Assembly (NCBI GenBank): GCA_002419055.1
Contig: DIFI01000002.1
Location: 24,328-88,327, forward strand
Reading direction: 5' to 3'
From: Peptococcaceae bacterium UBA5752
GTDB taxonomy: Bacteria > Bacillota > Dehalobacteriia > UBA4068
DNA length: 64,000 nucleotides
The position numbers and the translations under genes were made by a program. Position 1 is the stretch's first letter; each line of letters starts with the position of its first letter. The notes beneath the pieces were generated by a model. That model was not told the origin of the DNA. It saw only the letters and a program-made list of their open reading frames with translations, and made no database searches. Shown here one piece after another: positions 1 through 7,877 of the stretch.

Positions 1-1105
1 CCATAACCGCCATGGCGCTTTCAACTATATCATTGCTGGGACTTTCGGGGAAATTACTGCTATCGTTGTATACCTCTTCCATGGCTGTTTGAACGTCGGT
101 ATCCATGGTGCTGTAAATATTGTAACCACCTGAATATATTGATGCAGTCGACATATCCAGGTCTGATAGTATATCTGAAGCCTCTTCGATCACATAATCG
201 ACAAACCAGCCATATTCATAACCTAAAGATGCAGATTGAGATTCGGAGGAGGATACATCCAGCTCTTCATCTTGTGCTTCTTTAGCGATTTCTCCATAAG
301 TATCTTCATCATATTTGATCAGGTTGTCCAAAACAGTATTTCGTATTTGCAGAGCTCTTTCCGGATGGTTATATGGAGAATAGTAGCCGGGACTGCGGAC
401 TATGCCGGCTAACATTGCGGCTTCACTCAAGGTCAGATCCTTTGCGGGTTTGTCAAAATAGTATTGGGAAGCAGCTTCAACACCATATGTGCCGGGTGCA
501 AGATAAATTTCGTTCAGATAATAGTTTAAAATTTCGTCTTTGTCGAATTTTTGCTCAACTTTGATAGCCAACACTGCCTCTTTGAGCTTATTTAGCATGG
601 TTTTTTCTGTGTCATTAAGGATCGTGGTGCTTACCAGCTGCATAGTAATTGTGCTGGCTCCTTGTGTATAAGATCCCGAACGCAGATCGGCAAAAGCGGC
701 ACGGAAGATTGCGATGATATCAACGCCATTATGACCGTAAAAACGTACGTCTTCTGTTGATATGAAGGCGTCTTTTAAGTGTTGGGGCATTTCATCAAGA
801 GAAATATCTACTCTGTTTTCGCCGCCGTTCAGAGCAGCTATTTCCTTTTCATCCGTATCATAGATAATACTTGACCGCATTGATAAAATGCTCTCGGAGT
901 TTACATCCGGCAACGTTGCGGCTATGCAGAAAACAACACCCGCTGATACTATTAAGAAAACAACAAATGCCATTAATAGCATTAGCAGAACATGACGGAC
1001 GTTAAGCTTTCTTTTTCTTTTTCTTCTATGCAAACCGGCATCTTGATTATCCATCGTTGTTACGTTGGATCTGTTTCTGCCGATTGGCAATTTAAATTTT
1101 GGCAT
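1..1105 (-). CDS. Class A penicillin-binding protein (PBP1A-like), 3' part cut by window edge
   Basis: This is a bifunctional peptidoglycan synthase, of which only the first 368 codons are in the window. The start is the ATG at 1103-1105, 10 nt behind GGAGGT. The order is a basic cytoplasmic tail (KRRKRKRK-like, residues 28-34), one membrane helix (about 38-63), then a GT51 glycosyltransferase domain. Motif 1 is EDVRFYGHNGVD (catalytic Glu about residue 118). Motif 2 is GASTITMQL, with Met where Gln is more usual. The EQKFDKDEILNYYLNEIYL and YGVEAAS segments follow. The visible part ends in the linker, so the transpeptidase domain lies beyond base 1. A promoter lies in the gap between this gene and yunB. 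Confidence 0.93.
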   Translation of the reverse strand, partial: MPKFKLPIGRNRSNVTTMDNQDAGLHRRKRKRKLNVRHVLLMLLMAFVVFLIVSAGVVFCIAATLPDVNSESILSMRSSIIYDTDEKEIAALNGGENRVDISLDEMPQHLKDAFISTEDVRFYGHNGVDIIAIFRAAFADLRSGSYTQGASTITMQLVSTTILNDTEKTMLNKLKEAVLAIKVEQKFDKDEILNYYLNEIYLAPGTYGVEAASQYYFDKPAKDLTLSEAAMLAGIVRSPGYYSPYNHPERALQIRNTVLDNLIKYDEDTYGEIAKEAQDEELDVSSSESQSASLGYEYGWFVDYVIEEASDILSDLDMSTASIYSGGYNIYSTMDTDVQTAMEEVYNDSSNFPESPSNDIVESAMAVM

Positions 1106-1144
1106 ATAATTACCTCCATAAAGCATAATTACGGCTTAAAATAC

Positions 1145-1174
1145 ATTATATCATGTTTATCTGTAAATAATCAA
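1145..1174 (-). promoter_or_regulatory. Sigma-A promoter of the PBP gene
   Basis: Read on the minus strand, TTGATT (1169-1174) and TATAAT (1145-1150) are separated by 18 bp. They lie about 40 bp before the PBP start codon. Confidence 0.6.
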
Positions 1175-1178
1175 CTAA

Positions 1179-1817
1179 TTATCCTATGTTTACATATGTG
1201 TCGGGAACTGGGCCGATGATTATACCTTCAGTCAAAAGCACAGTAGTTTCAACGGTTATTTTATCGTCAATAAATGGCACTGATACCATCATTTCACTGC
1301 TGATATTCAGCCAGATCCGGTGGCGGGTCTGATTGACACCGGCTGAGATGAAGTCATCGGTTATTCCAATATTTACATAGCCCAGGCATGTAGTTTTAAT
1401 AGGTATTTTCGGTCCCAATGATGCAAATAGTTTGCTCTTGGTAATACTGCCTGCCGGTATATAAAAAGTTTGATTTACTGTCGACAATTGATCACTGATC
1501 GCGAAAGTTATGTCTGCTACCAATTGATTAATCAATGACGTATTGGGAAGCATTAACTCGACATTTCCATCGCTGCCCCGCTCAATAGTCATCAAAGTTT
1601 GATAATCCTGATATTCGGGATTTTCCTCAAATTGTTGTTTGACAATCTTGTTGACACTTTCAGTGACCAGAGAATGAACCTTGGCATCCGCGATACTGCC
1701 GATCATCGGTGAAATAGCTTTTTCGAGCACGAATATGAAAGCCACCATAAGAACTAAAATAAAGACAATTATAAGGCGGCGGGATCTTCTTTTGTAGAAA
1801 CCACATCGTCTGCGCAC
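1179..1817 (-). CDS. yunB: Sporulation protein YunB
   Basis: The 212-residue product has a very basic N-terminus (MRRRCGFYKRRSRR), one membrane helix (about residues 15-33) and an extracytoplasmic domain. The pattern of the C-terminal half (NQTRHRIWLNISSEM, VPFIDDKITVETTVLLTEGIIIGPVPDTYV) is that of the YunB family. In Bacillus this family is a mother-cell, sigma-E-dependent protein needed for normal spore formation; its biochemical activity is unknown. The start is GTG at 1815-1817 behind GAGGTG. It is read in the same direction as the PBP gene, with about 70 bp between them. Confidence 0.85.
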   Translation of the reverse strand: MRRRCGFYKRRSRRLIIVFILVLMVAFIFVLEKAISPMIGSIADAKVHSLVTESVNKIVKQQFEENPEYQDYQTLMTIERGSDGNVELMLPNTSLINQLVADITFAISDQLSTVNQTFYIPAGSITKSKLFASLGPKIPIKTTCLGYVNIGITDDFISAGVNQTRHRIWLNISSEMMVSVPFIDDKITVETTVLLTEGIIIGPVPDTYVNIG

Positions 1818-1909
1818 AATATCACCTCATGGCTACTATATGCTGCTCTATTAGGTGTGGTTACAAAAAAGACGACTTAATTTAACTAATTGTTCCCTTA
1901 ATCAAACTC

Positions 1910-1938
1910 TTGACGTATATATGGATGTTTGTTACAAT
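1910..1938 (+). promoter_or_regulatory. Sigma-A promoter of the 49-codon gene
   Basis: TTGACG (1910-1915), a 17-bp spacer and TACAAT (1933-1938) form a near-consensus promoter. It is followed about 50 nt later by the start codon of the small gene at 1988. Confidence 0.75.
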
Positions 1939-1987
1939 AAAATATAAAGTTTTATGTTCGAATAGCATTTTCTGAGGGAACAAGCAA

Positions 1988-2137
1988 ATGGATTCTATTA
2001 GATCTACCTACAAGTTAAGACCTGACGGACAAATGTCGATGATGCAAAGCGTCTTCAATGAGAAGAAGCTTATTAATTTATGCTTAAATAAGCTGGCAAA
2101 AGTCGACCACGAAATTGTTTTTGAAAAACGAATGTGA
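1988..2137 (+). CDS. Small protein of 49 residues, family not recognised
   Basis: This short reading frame begins MDSIRSTYKLRPDG and ends HEIVFEKRM. It has a GAGGG ribosome binding site at suitable distance, a near-perfect sigma-A promoter upstream and an intrinsic terminator starting 3 nt after its stop codon, so it looks like a complete single-gene transcription unit. The product is charged and soluble, with a predicted helical middle (MMQSVFNEKKLINLCLNKLAKV) and no signal peptide. No family was recognised. It lies between yunB (divergent) and the homocysteine genes, from which the terminator separates it. Reality of the gene rests on the transcription signals. Confidence 0.6.
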   Translation: MDSIRSTYKLRPDGQMSMMQSVFNEKKLINLCLNKLAKVDHEIVFEKRM

Positions 2138-2139
2138 TG

Positions 2140-2169
2140 GCTGCTTCCAGCGATGAGAAGCAGCTTTTT
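2140..2169 (+). terminator. Intrinsic terminator after the small gene
   Basis: The stem GCTGCTTC / GAAGCAGC (2140-2147 and 2157-2164) is followed by TTTTT. It ends the small-gene transcript 40 bp before the DUF39 start. Confidence 0.8.
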
Positions 2170-2210
2170 GTTTGGCTTTCATGACAATTTTAAGATTTGA
2201 GGTGGAAATA

Positions 2211-3386
2211 ATGGTCAAAAAAACTTATGAAGAAATTAATGAAAAAATTAAAAGGGGAACTGCCGTTGTAGTCACGGCGGAAGAAGTAATAGATATTGCA
2301 GCCGCGGAAGGAATCAAGAAGGCTGCTGAAAAAATCGATGTCGTTACAACAGGAACCTTCGGTATTATGTGTTCAAGTGGAGCTTTTTTAAATTTCTGGC
2401 ATACCAAGCCTAAAATGAAGATGGCACATGTTTGGTTAAACGATGTTGCTGCCTATGGCGGAATTGCGGCAGTTGATGCCTATATCGGCGCAGCAGAGGT
2501 TATAGAAGGCGACCCCTGTAACAATAACCATCCCGGTCATTTTCGTTACGGCGGTGGTCATGTGATCGAAGATTTGATCGCCGGTAAAGAAATTCGTCTG
2601 CGAGCTGATGCTTACGGTACCGATTGTTATCCGCTTCGTAAATTGGAAAAGACTATAACTATTAACGATCTACGCGATGCTTTTATGTTTAACCCGCGTA
2701 ATAGCTATCAGAATTATAATGTTGGCGTTAACTGCTCCGACAAGACTGTATATACATACATGGGCATTTTGAAGCCGCATTGCGCCAATGCTCATTATTC
2801 GAGTTCTGGTCAACTGTCGCCGCTGATAAATGATCCATACTACCGGACGATCGGTATCGGGACCCGTATTTTCTTAGGTGGCGGCGAGGGTTATGTGGCT
2901 TGGCCCGGCACCCAGCATGCTCCTAATGATCCCAGATCCGAAAATGGTGTTCCTTTGGGTGGCGCGGGTACGCTGGCTGTGATCGGCGATATGAAACAAA
3001 TGAACAGCCGCTATGTACGCGGTGTCAGTATAACCGGCTACGGCGTAAGTTTGATGGTAGGTATCGGAGTGCCGATTCCGATTCTTGATGAAGAAATACT
3101 TGAATTTACCACGATTAAGGATCAAGATATATTCGCGCCAATTTGTGATTACGGTATCTTATATCCGGCAGGAGAAAAATGTGATATCGGTTCGGTCAGC
3201 TATGCTGAGCTTAAAACCGGTGAAATCGAGTTTCAAGGCAAAAAGATCCGTACCGCGCCTCTGTCAAGCTATACAATGGCTCAGGAAATTGCCGGTTCAC
3301 TAAAAGGTTGGATAAATCAAGGCAAATTCCTATTAGGACAGCCAAGCCAATTATTGCCAACAGATGAGAAAAGGGGGCAACTATAA
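2211..3386 (+). CDS. Homocysteine biosynthesis protein, COG1900/DUF39 family
   Basis: The 391-residue product belongs to the DUF39 family (Methanosarcina MA1821 type), required in methanogens to make homocysteine from aspartate semialdehyde and a sulfide-derived sulfur. Recognisable segments are TTGTFGIMCSSGAFLNF, EGDPCNNNHPGHFRYGGGHV and RADAYGTDCYPL. Cys54, Cys103 and Cys139 are candidates for the persulfide-carrying residues of the family. It ends soon after the DUF39 core, without the C-terminal CBS pair that some members carry. ATG 2211 is chosen over an ATG 13 codons upstream because GAGGTGG lies 5 nt before it. Its stop codon shares one base with the start of the ferredoxin gene, so the two are translationally coupled. 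Family assignment is firm; the substrate is inferred from the family. Confidence 0.88.
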   Translation: MVKKTYEEINEKIKRGTAVVVTAEEVIDIAAAEGIKKAAEKIDVVTTGTFGIMCSSGAFLNFWHTKPKMKMAHVWLNDVAAYGGIAAVDAYIGAAEVIEGDPCNNNHPGHFRYGGGHVIEDLIAGKEIRLRADAYGTDCYPLRKLEKTITINDLRDAFMFNPRNSYQNYNVGVNCSDKTVYTYMGILKPHCANAHYSSSGQLSPLINDPYYRTIGIGTRIFLGGGEGYVAWPGTQHAPNDPRSENGVPLGGAGTLAVIGDMKQMNSRYVRGVSITGYGVSLMVGIGVPIPILDEEILEFTTIKDQDIFAPICDYGILYPAGEKCDIGSVSYAELKTGEIEFQGKKIRTAPLSSYTMAQEIAGSLKGWINQGKFLLGQPSQLLPTDEKRGQL

Positions 3387-3799
3387 TGGCTTATATAACT
3401 AAAAGCGTTTTTTTGAGGTTTTCGCCGGAGGTTGTTGATACACCGATTGTTTACTGTTTAGCGCATGATTTTCAATTAATCCCCAATATTATCAAGGCTG
3501 ATATCAATCCGCAGAAGCAAGGATATATAGTAATGACTTTGTCGGGAGATGAAGACGATTACTGCCGTGGTATCGATTATCTTAAAGAAAAGGGCTTGGA
3601 AGTAGAGGCATTGGTAGACCGCATTTCCTGGGATGAAAAGACATGTACACAATGCGGTGCTTGCACCGCTGTATGCCCCAGTCGTGCCTTAACAATCAAG
3701 CGGCCACAGATGAGTGTGGAATTTGACGGCAGCAAATGTATTGTCTGTAATATGTGTATCCAGGCATGTCCGGTTGGCGCCGTCAAGTTAGACATCTAA
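3386..3799 (+). CDS. NIL-domain ferredoxin, partner of DUF39 in homocysteine synthesis
   Basis: The 137-residue protein has an N-terminal NIL domain (about 1-77, a small ligand-binding fold also found at the end of methionine ABC ATPases). A two-cluster ferredoxin follows. Cys87, 90, 93, 97 and Cys118, 121, 124, 128 give two complete C-x2-C-x2-C-x3-C motifs for [4Fe-4S] clusters. This is the MA1822-type protein that works with DUF39 proteins in sulfide-dependent homocysteine formation, probably supplying electrons for persulfide reduction. It starts at the ATG overlapping the DUF39 stop, with AGGGGG inside the preceding gene as ribosome binding site. The adjacency supports the role; the electron-transfer step is inference. 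Confidence 0.88.
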   Translation: MAYITKSVFLRFSPEVVDTPIVYCLAHDFQLIPNIIKADINPQKQGYIVMTLSGDEDDYCRGIDYLKEKGLEVEALVDRISWDEKTCTQCGACTAVCPSRALTIKRPQMSVEFDGSKCIVCNMCIQACPVGAVKLDI

Positions 3800-3801
3800 A
3801 C

Positions 3802-4536
3802 ATGGAAGAAAAAAGAGTTTACCGCAGCCGTTTCGGCAAAAGTTTGGAAACGCATACCTTGAAAATCGGTGAAACCGATTTGGCACTTTGTCTTAAACCA
3901 GCCGTTTATCAGCAGGCCGAAGCAGGTTTGAAAAATTATATCATTGAGCTGCGCACCAAGTTACAAGCCTATATTGCTAGCGACAATCAGTTTGCGTCAA
4001 CTCATCAACCATATCAAGTATCTGATGATGCTCCCGAAATTGCTCAAGCCATGGCAAAAGCGGCATCTCTTGCCGGTGTTGGGCCGATGGCCGCAGTTGC
4101 CGGTGCTTTCGCCTATTATGCCGGAGAGTATCTGCGCCAATTTAGTGACGAGCTGATAGTAGAAAACGGCGGTGATATTTATCTGGTTGGTCAAACGCCG
4201 CGCCTCGTCGGTGTTTTTGCCGGCAAATCGCCATTTTCCGATAAGATAGCTATTAAAATACCGCCGCGTTTATTACCGATGGGTGTTTGCACTTCTTCCG
4301 GTACGGTAGGACATTCGTTTAGTTACGGAATAGCCGATGCTGCGGTGATATTGGCGCCGTCGCCGCTTTTGGCCGACGCTGCCGCTACTGCGGCTGGTAA
4401 TGTGGTCAAAAGTGACAAAGACGTTAAAGAAGCCGCCGATTTGGCGGCTGGTATTGAGGGAGTTTGCGGAGCCTTAATCATCTGCGGCAAGAGAATGGCT
4501 GCCTGGGGTGAAATAGAAATAGAAGCAATCAGTTAA
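3802..4536 (+). CDS. UPF0280 / COG2122 family protein (ApbE-like), sulfur assimilation
   Basis: The 244-residue protein resembles the UPF0280 family, distantly related to the FAD-binding ApbE fold. Key stretches are AKAASLAGVGPMAAVAGAFAYYAG, VENGGDIYLVG and MGVCTSSGTVGHSFSYGIADAAV. The methanogen COG2122 protein MA1715 has been linked to efficient sulfide assimilation, which fits its place two bases after the ferredoxin stop. ATG 3802 is preferred to an in-frame ATG inside the ferredoxin gene because the family starts with an (M)xxRxYR-type sequence, as here (EEKRVYRSRF). No strong ribosome binding site is visible, so coupling to the gene before is likely. The catalytic role is not established. 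Confidence 0.82.
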   Translation: MEEKRVYRSRFGKSLETHTLKIGETDLALCLKPAVYQQAEAGLKNYIIELRTKLQAYIASDNQFASTHQPYQVSDDAPEIAQAMAKAASLAGVGPMAAVAGAFAYYAGEYLRQFSDELIVENGGDIYLVGQTPRLVGVFAGKSPFSDKIAIKIPPRLLPMGVCTSSGTVGHSFSYGIADAAVILAPSPLLADAAATAAGNVVKSDKDVKEAADLAAGIEGVCGALIICGKRMAAWGEIEIEAIS

Positions 4537-4558
4537 ACTCTTCAAGGAGGTTGAAAAT

Positions 4559-5311
4559 ATGTCCGGTCATTCAAAATGGGCAAATATCAAAAGAAAAAAA
4601 TCTAAAGTAGACGATGAAAGAGGCAAGGTATTTACTAAAATATCTAAGGAAATTGCCGTGGCTGTAAAACAGGGCGGACCCGATCCCGATGGTAATTTTC
4701 GGCTTAAGCTCTGCATACAGAAGGCCAAGGCCAACAATATGCCTGCCGATAATATCAACCGCTGTATTCAGAAGGCGGCCGGTATGGGAGACGGTAATGT
4801 ATACGAAGAATTCTTTTATGAAGGTTATGGTGCGGGCGGCGTAGCGGTACTTTGCGCTATGATGACCGATAACAGAAACCGTACTGCCAGTGAAATCCGT
4901 TATATCTTTTCCCGTAATAACGGTAACCTCGGTGAAACGGGCTGTGTCGGCTGGATGTTTGAGCGCAAAGGGCAAATCATGGTAGATATCAGCGGCAAAG
5001 ATGAAGACGAACTGATGATGCTTGCTCTTGATAATGGCGCTGATGATCTGCAGACAAACCAAGAAAACGAAGAGGCGGAAATTATTTCCGCCCCAGATCA
5101 ATTAGAAAAATTACGCAGTGTTTTAATTGAATATGGTTATAATGTCAGCAGCGCCGAAATCATCATGCTGCCAAGCAATACTGTGGAAATCACCGATGTC
5201 GAAACGGCTGCCAATCTGATGAAACTGATAGACGCTTTGGAAGACAATGATGACTTACAGGATGTTTACGCCAATTACGATATCAGCGATGAGATAATGG
5301 AACAACTCTAA
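4559..5311 (+). CDS. yebC: YebC/PmpR family regulatory protein
   Basis: The 250-residue protein begins MSGHSKWANIKRKKSKVD, the signature N-terminus of the YebC/TACO1 family. Members act as DNA-binding regulators or as ribosome-associated factors helping translation of polyproline stretches. The full three-domain length is present, with an acidic C-terminal half. It follows UPF0280 by 22 bp behind AAGGAGGTT and may share that transcript. Its last 4 bp overlap the convergent homocysteine methyltransferase gene. No terminator lies between the two convergent genes. Confidence 0.95.
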   Translation: MSGHSKWANIKRKKSKVDDERGKVFTKISKEIAVAVKQGGPDPDGNFRLKLCIQKAKANNMPADNINRCIQKAAGMGDGNVYEEFFYEGYGAGGVAVLCAMMTDNRNRTASEIRYIFSRNNGNLGETGCVGWMFERKGQIMVDISGKDEDELMMLALDNGADDLQTNQENEEAEIISAPDQLEKLRSVLIEYGYNVSSAEIIMLPSNTVEITDVETAANLMKLIDALEDNDDLQDVYANYDISDEIMEQL

Positions 5312-6174
5312 ACCAACAATTGCCTGATTGCAGCAATATGCTGAGGCGTGGTGCCGCAGCAGCCGCCCAGCAGTTGAGCACCTGCCTTATGACAGGCTAG
5401 TAGTCCGGCAGCGAATTCTTCGGTAGTTAAGTCGTAGCGGGTAGTGCCGTTTTCCAAGCGCGGTATGCCGGCATTGGGTTGGATAATGATCGGTAAGCCA
5501 ACCGGTAGCATCTCTTTAACAATCGGTACGAATTCTTTAGGCGTAAGGTCGCCGCAATTGGCGCCGACAGCTACTGCGCCACCGTCTAAAGCTGCTTTGG
5601 CAATCTCAACTGCACTGTTGCCCATAATTGTTCTGCCGCCTTTGGCGGCGGTTGCGAAGGTCATAGAGAGGATTACCGGCAGATCGCTGGTATCGCGGCA
5701 AGCTTGGAGGATGATCTTTGCTTCTGCGAGATCAAAGACGGTTTCAATTATGAAGCCGTCTATTTTGTTTTCGGTAAGCGCTGCCACTTGACGGCAAAAT
5801 GCATTAAAGAATTGCGCTTTGTCGCCTGTACCGTAAGGTTTGAGCATTTCCCCGGTAGAACCCAAATCGCCCAAGACGAATGCTTTACCGGCTGCTGCAG
5901 CCAAAGCAATACGGGCGGCGGCTCGATTAGCTTCGTCGCAGCCGCTGTCGCTGATGCCGCGTTTGGCTGCATAGATACTGTTAAGAGTCAGCGTATTGGT
6001 AATAATACAATCGCTGCCTGCCGCAATATATTCCTGGTGGACTTCGGCGACTTTTTCGGGCGCAATAATATTATTGTTAGCACTCATATCGGTGCCTTTT
6101 TGTGCTAGCAGGCTACCCATAGCGCCATCGAAAAACAACGTTTTGCCGCTTGCTAAAGTTTGCAGAAAATCCAT
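5308..6174 (-). CDS. Stand-alone homocysteine S-methyltransferase domain protein
   Basis: The 288-residue protein is a (beta/alpha)8 homocysteine methyltransferase of the MetH N-terminal/BHMT family. It has FFDGAMGSLL near the start and the three zinc-ligand cysteines Cys207 (GANCGD), Cys272 and Cys273 (GGCCGT). These bind zinc and activate the homocysteine thiol. No folate, cobalamin or reactivation domains follow, so the methyl donor must come from a separate protein or be S-methylmethionine. The start is ATG 6172-6174 behind GGAGGT. It converges on the operon that probably makes homocysteine, consistent with catalysing the next step to methionine. The methyl donor cannot be read from the sequence. 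Confidence 0.88.
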   Translation of the reverse strand: MDFLQTLASGKTLFFDGAMGSLLAQKGTDMSANNNIIAPEKVAEVHQEYIAAGSDCIITNTLTLNSIYAAKRGISDSGCDEANRAAARIALAAAAGKAFVLGDLGSTGEMLKPYGTGDKAQFFNAFCRQVAALTENKIDGFIIETVFDLAEAKIILQACRDTSDLPVILSMTFATAAKGGRTIMGNSAVEIAKAALDGGAVAVGANCGDLTPKEFVPIVKEMLPVGLPIIIQPNAGIPRLENGTTRYDLTTEEFAAGLLACHKAGAQLLGGCCGTTPQHIAAIRQLLV

Positions 6175-6185
6175 ATTATCACCTC

Positions 6186-7358
6186 CTAAAATATTCCTTT
6201 TTCACTATGTATATCTACCGAGAGAATTATCCCTAAAGAAATTAAATTCATCAGCATACTGCTGCCGCCATAGCTCAATAGCGGCATGGTAATTCCGGTT
6301 ATCGGCATTAGACCAATCGTCATACCAACATTGATAAATACTTGGAAGAAGAGAATAGCGGTAATACCGATGCAGATCAACGAGCCAAATTTTTCTTTGG
6401 CGGCGGCAGCGATTTTGAGACAGCGCAGTATTAATGCTAAGTATAAGGCTAATAAGCAGACGACGCCGACAAAACCGGTTTCTTCGCCGACCACAGAGAA
6501 GATAAAGTCTGTGTGGTGCTCCGGCAGAAAGTCACCCTGTACCTGTGTGCCTTTGCCCAGACCTTTACCTAAAAAGCCGCCGGAGCCGATAGCTACCTGT
6601 GATTGTATCATATGATATCCTGAATCAAGAGGATCCATATATGGATTGATGAAAATAATCAGTCGCGTTAATTGGTAGCTTTGTAGTGGCATCCAAGAAG
6701 GAATATCGCTATCATTAATTTTATTATTGAAACCGTTTGTTACATTATAAAGAAAACCAAATAGAGCGACGACGCAAATCACCAGTATAAGTAAAAGTAT
6801 CAATATAGTTCTTCGCTTCAGTCCGCCGACATAGAGCATTACAAAAAAGATAAAAGTACAAATGATTGTGGTGCCTAAATCCGGTTCAATCAAAATTAGA
6901 CAGATGGGGATACCCATTAAGAAAAACGACTTAATTAAATTATTCGGTCGATTTATTTTTTCCTGCCAATTGGAAAGAAAATAAGCAAATGTTATAACTA
7001 ATATAATTTTGGCTAATTCTGAGGGCTGAAAGTCCATAAAGCCCAAATCGTACCAGCGGTGAGCTCCTTTTTTTTCCGGCATTAATAAAACACCAGCTAA
7101 GGCGATAACAATAAAGCCATATAACAGACGCGTGAGTTTAGAAAAGTGGTGATAATCAAATATTGCCATAACGAAAAAAGCAACACCGCCAAGAACAATC
7201 CAAGTGATTTGTTTTTTAAGATAATAAAAAGGAGCACCACTGATTAAATTGTTCGAGGCGCTGTAAAGTATTACCAAGTTGACTACCAACAGTATCAATA
7301 TTAAAATAACATATACCCAGTCAGCCCGTCGCAATTGCTGTCGTAGATGTTCGAACAT
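6186..7358 (-). CDS. rodA: Rod-shape/division glycosyltransferase RodA (SEDS family)
   Basis: The 390-residue polytopic membrane protein has about ten helices and the SEDS signatures SASNN in helix 1, IEPDLGTT and PEHHTDFIFSVVGEE. SEDS proteins polymerise lipid II into glycan strands, RodA doing so in the elongasome with a class B PBP and MreB. RodA rather than FtsW or SpoVE is favoured because the short N-terminus starts directly with the helix and because of the LYSASNN sequence, but the subfamily call is not absolute. The start is ATG 7358 behind AAGGAGC. The gene stops 12 bp before the homocysteine methyltransferase start, so the two are probably co-transcribed. Confidence 0.88.
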   Translation of the reverse strand: MFEHLRQQLRRADWVYVILILILLVVNLVILYSASNNLISGAPFYYLKKQITWIVLGGVAFFVMAIFDYHHFSKLTRLLYGFIVIALAGVLLMPEKKGAHRWYDLGFMDFQPSELAKIILVITFAYFLSNWQEKINRPNNLIKSFFLMGIPICLILIEPDLGTTIICTFIFFVMLYVGGLKRRTILILLLILVICVVALFGFLYNVTNGFNNKINDSDIPSWMPLQSYQLTRLIIFINPYMDPLDSGYHMIQSQVAIGSGGFLGKGLGKGTQVQGDFLPEHHTDFIFSVVGEETGFVGVVCLLALYLALILRCLKIAAAAKEKFGSLICIGITAILFFQVFINVGMTIGLMPITGITMPLLSYGGSSMLMNLISLGIILSVDIHSEKGIF

Positions 7359-7489
7359 TTTTTAGCTCCTTAATATAATACGGTAATTATAGCTTCTATT
7401 ATTAGCAAAGGCAATAGCTTGGCTGTCAATTTAACAATAGATTTATATATGATTTAATTATAATAGCGTTGTCGATAATTTGCAAATTA

Positions 7490-7519
7490 AAAGGGAAACA
7501 CCAGTTGGTGTTTCCCTTT
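7490..7519 (-). terminator. Terminator of the molbindin gene
   Basis: A 14-bp perfect stem, AAAGGGAAACACCA / TGGTGTTTCCCTTT, with a 2-nt loop lies 3 bp after the molbindin stop. A T-rich tail follows on the minus strand. It also separates the gene from rodA. Confidence 0.8.
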
Positions 7520-7522
7520 GAG

Positions 7523-7735
7523 TTATTCGGTAATGCCAACCATTACCGAAGTGGCCTTTATGACCGCTATAGCTTCTTTACCGACTGCAAGTCCCAAATC
7601 TTTGACTGCTTTTAAGGAGATAGTCGAGGTTATTTGTTTGCCATTTCCAATGTCGATGGTAACGATACTGTTAACGGCGCCGTTTTCAATATTGGTAATC
7701 TTGCCGGGTAGTTGGTTTTGTGCGCTGAGTATCAT
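7523..7735 (-). CDS. Molbindin: single TOBE/Mop-domain molybdate-binding protein
   Basis: The 70-residue protein is one Mop/TOBE domain (SAQNQLPGKITNIENGAVNS, AVIKATSVMVGITE). Such small proteins oligomerise and bind molybdate or tungstate in the cytoplasm as a buffer or store. The start is ATG 7735 behind GGGGGAT. It stands alone between rodA and rmuC with its own terminator. It may be linked functionally to the molybdenum-cofactor genes at 46-48 kb, which is inference. Confidence 0.9.
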   Translation of the reverse strand: MILSAQNQLPGKITNIENGAVNSIVTIDIGNGKQITSTISLKAVKDLGLAVGKEAIAVIKATSVMVGITE

Positions 7736-7877
7736 GATTAATCCCCCATTTGTTTTATTATTATTTGTTTAGTATTCCAGCAAAAAACAGAATTATTTAT
7801 CGTAATATCAGAGTATTTGCTATCGCAAAACTGTTGTGATATGATTACAATTAAGATAATTGGAAGGAGCATTTGCC

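Noticed and set aside
5308..6174. Several plus-strand frames opposite the homocysteine methyltransferase
   Set aside because: They are antisense shadows of a well-matched enzyme gene and have no ribosome binding sites.
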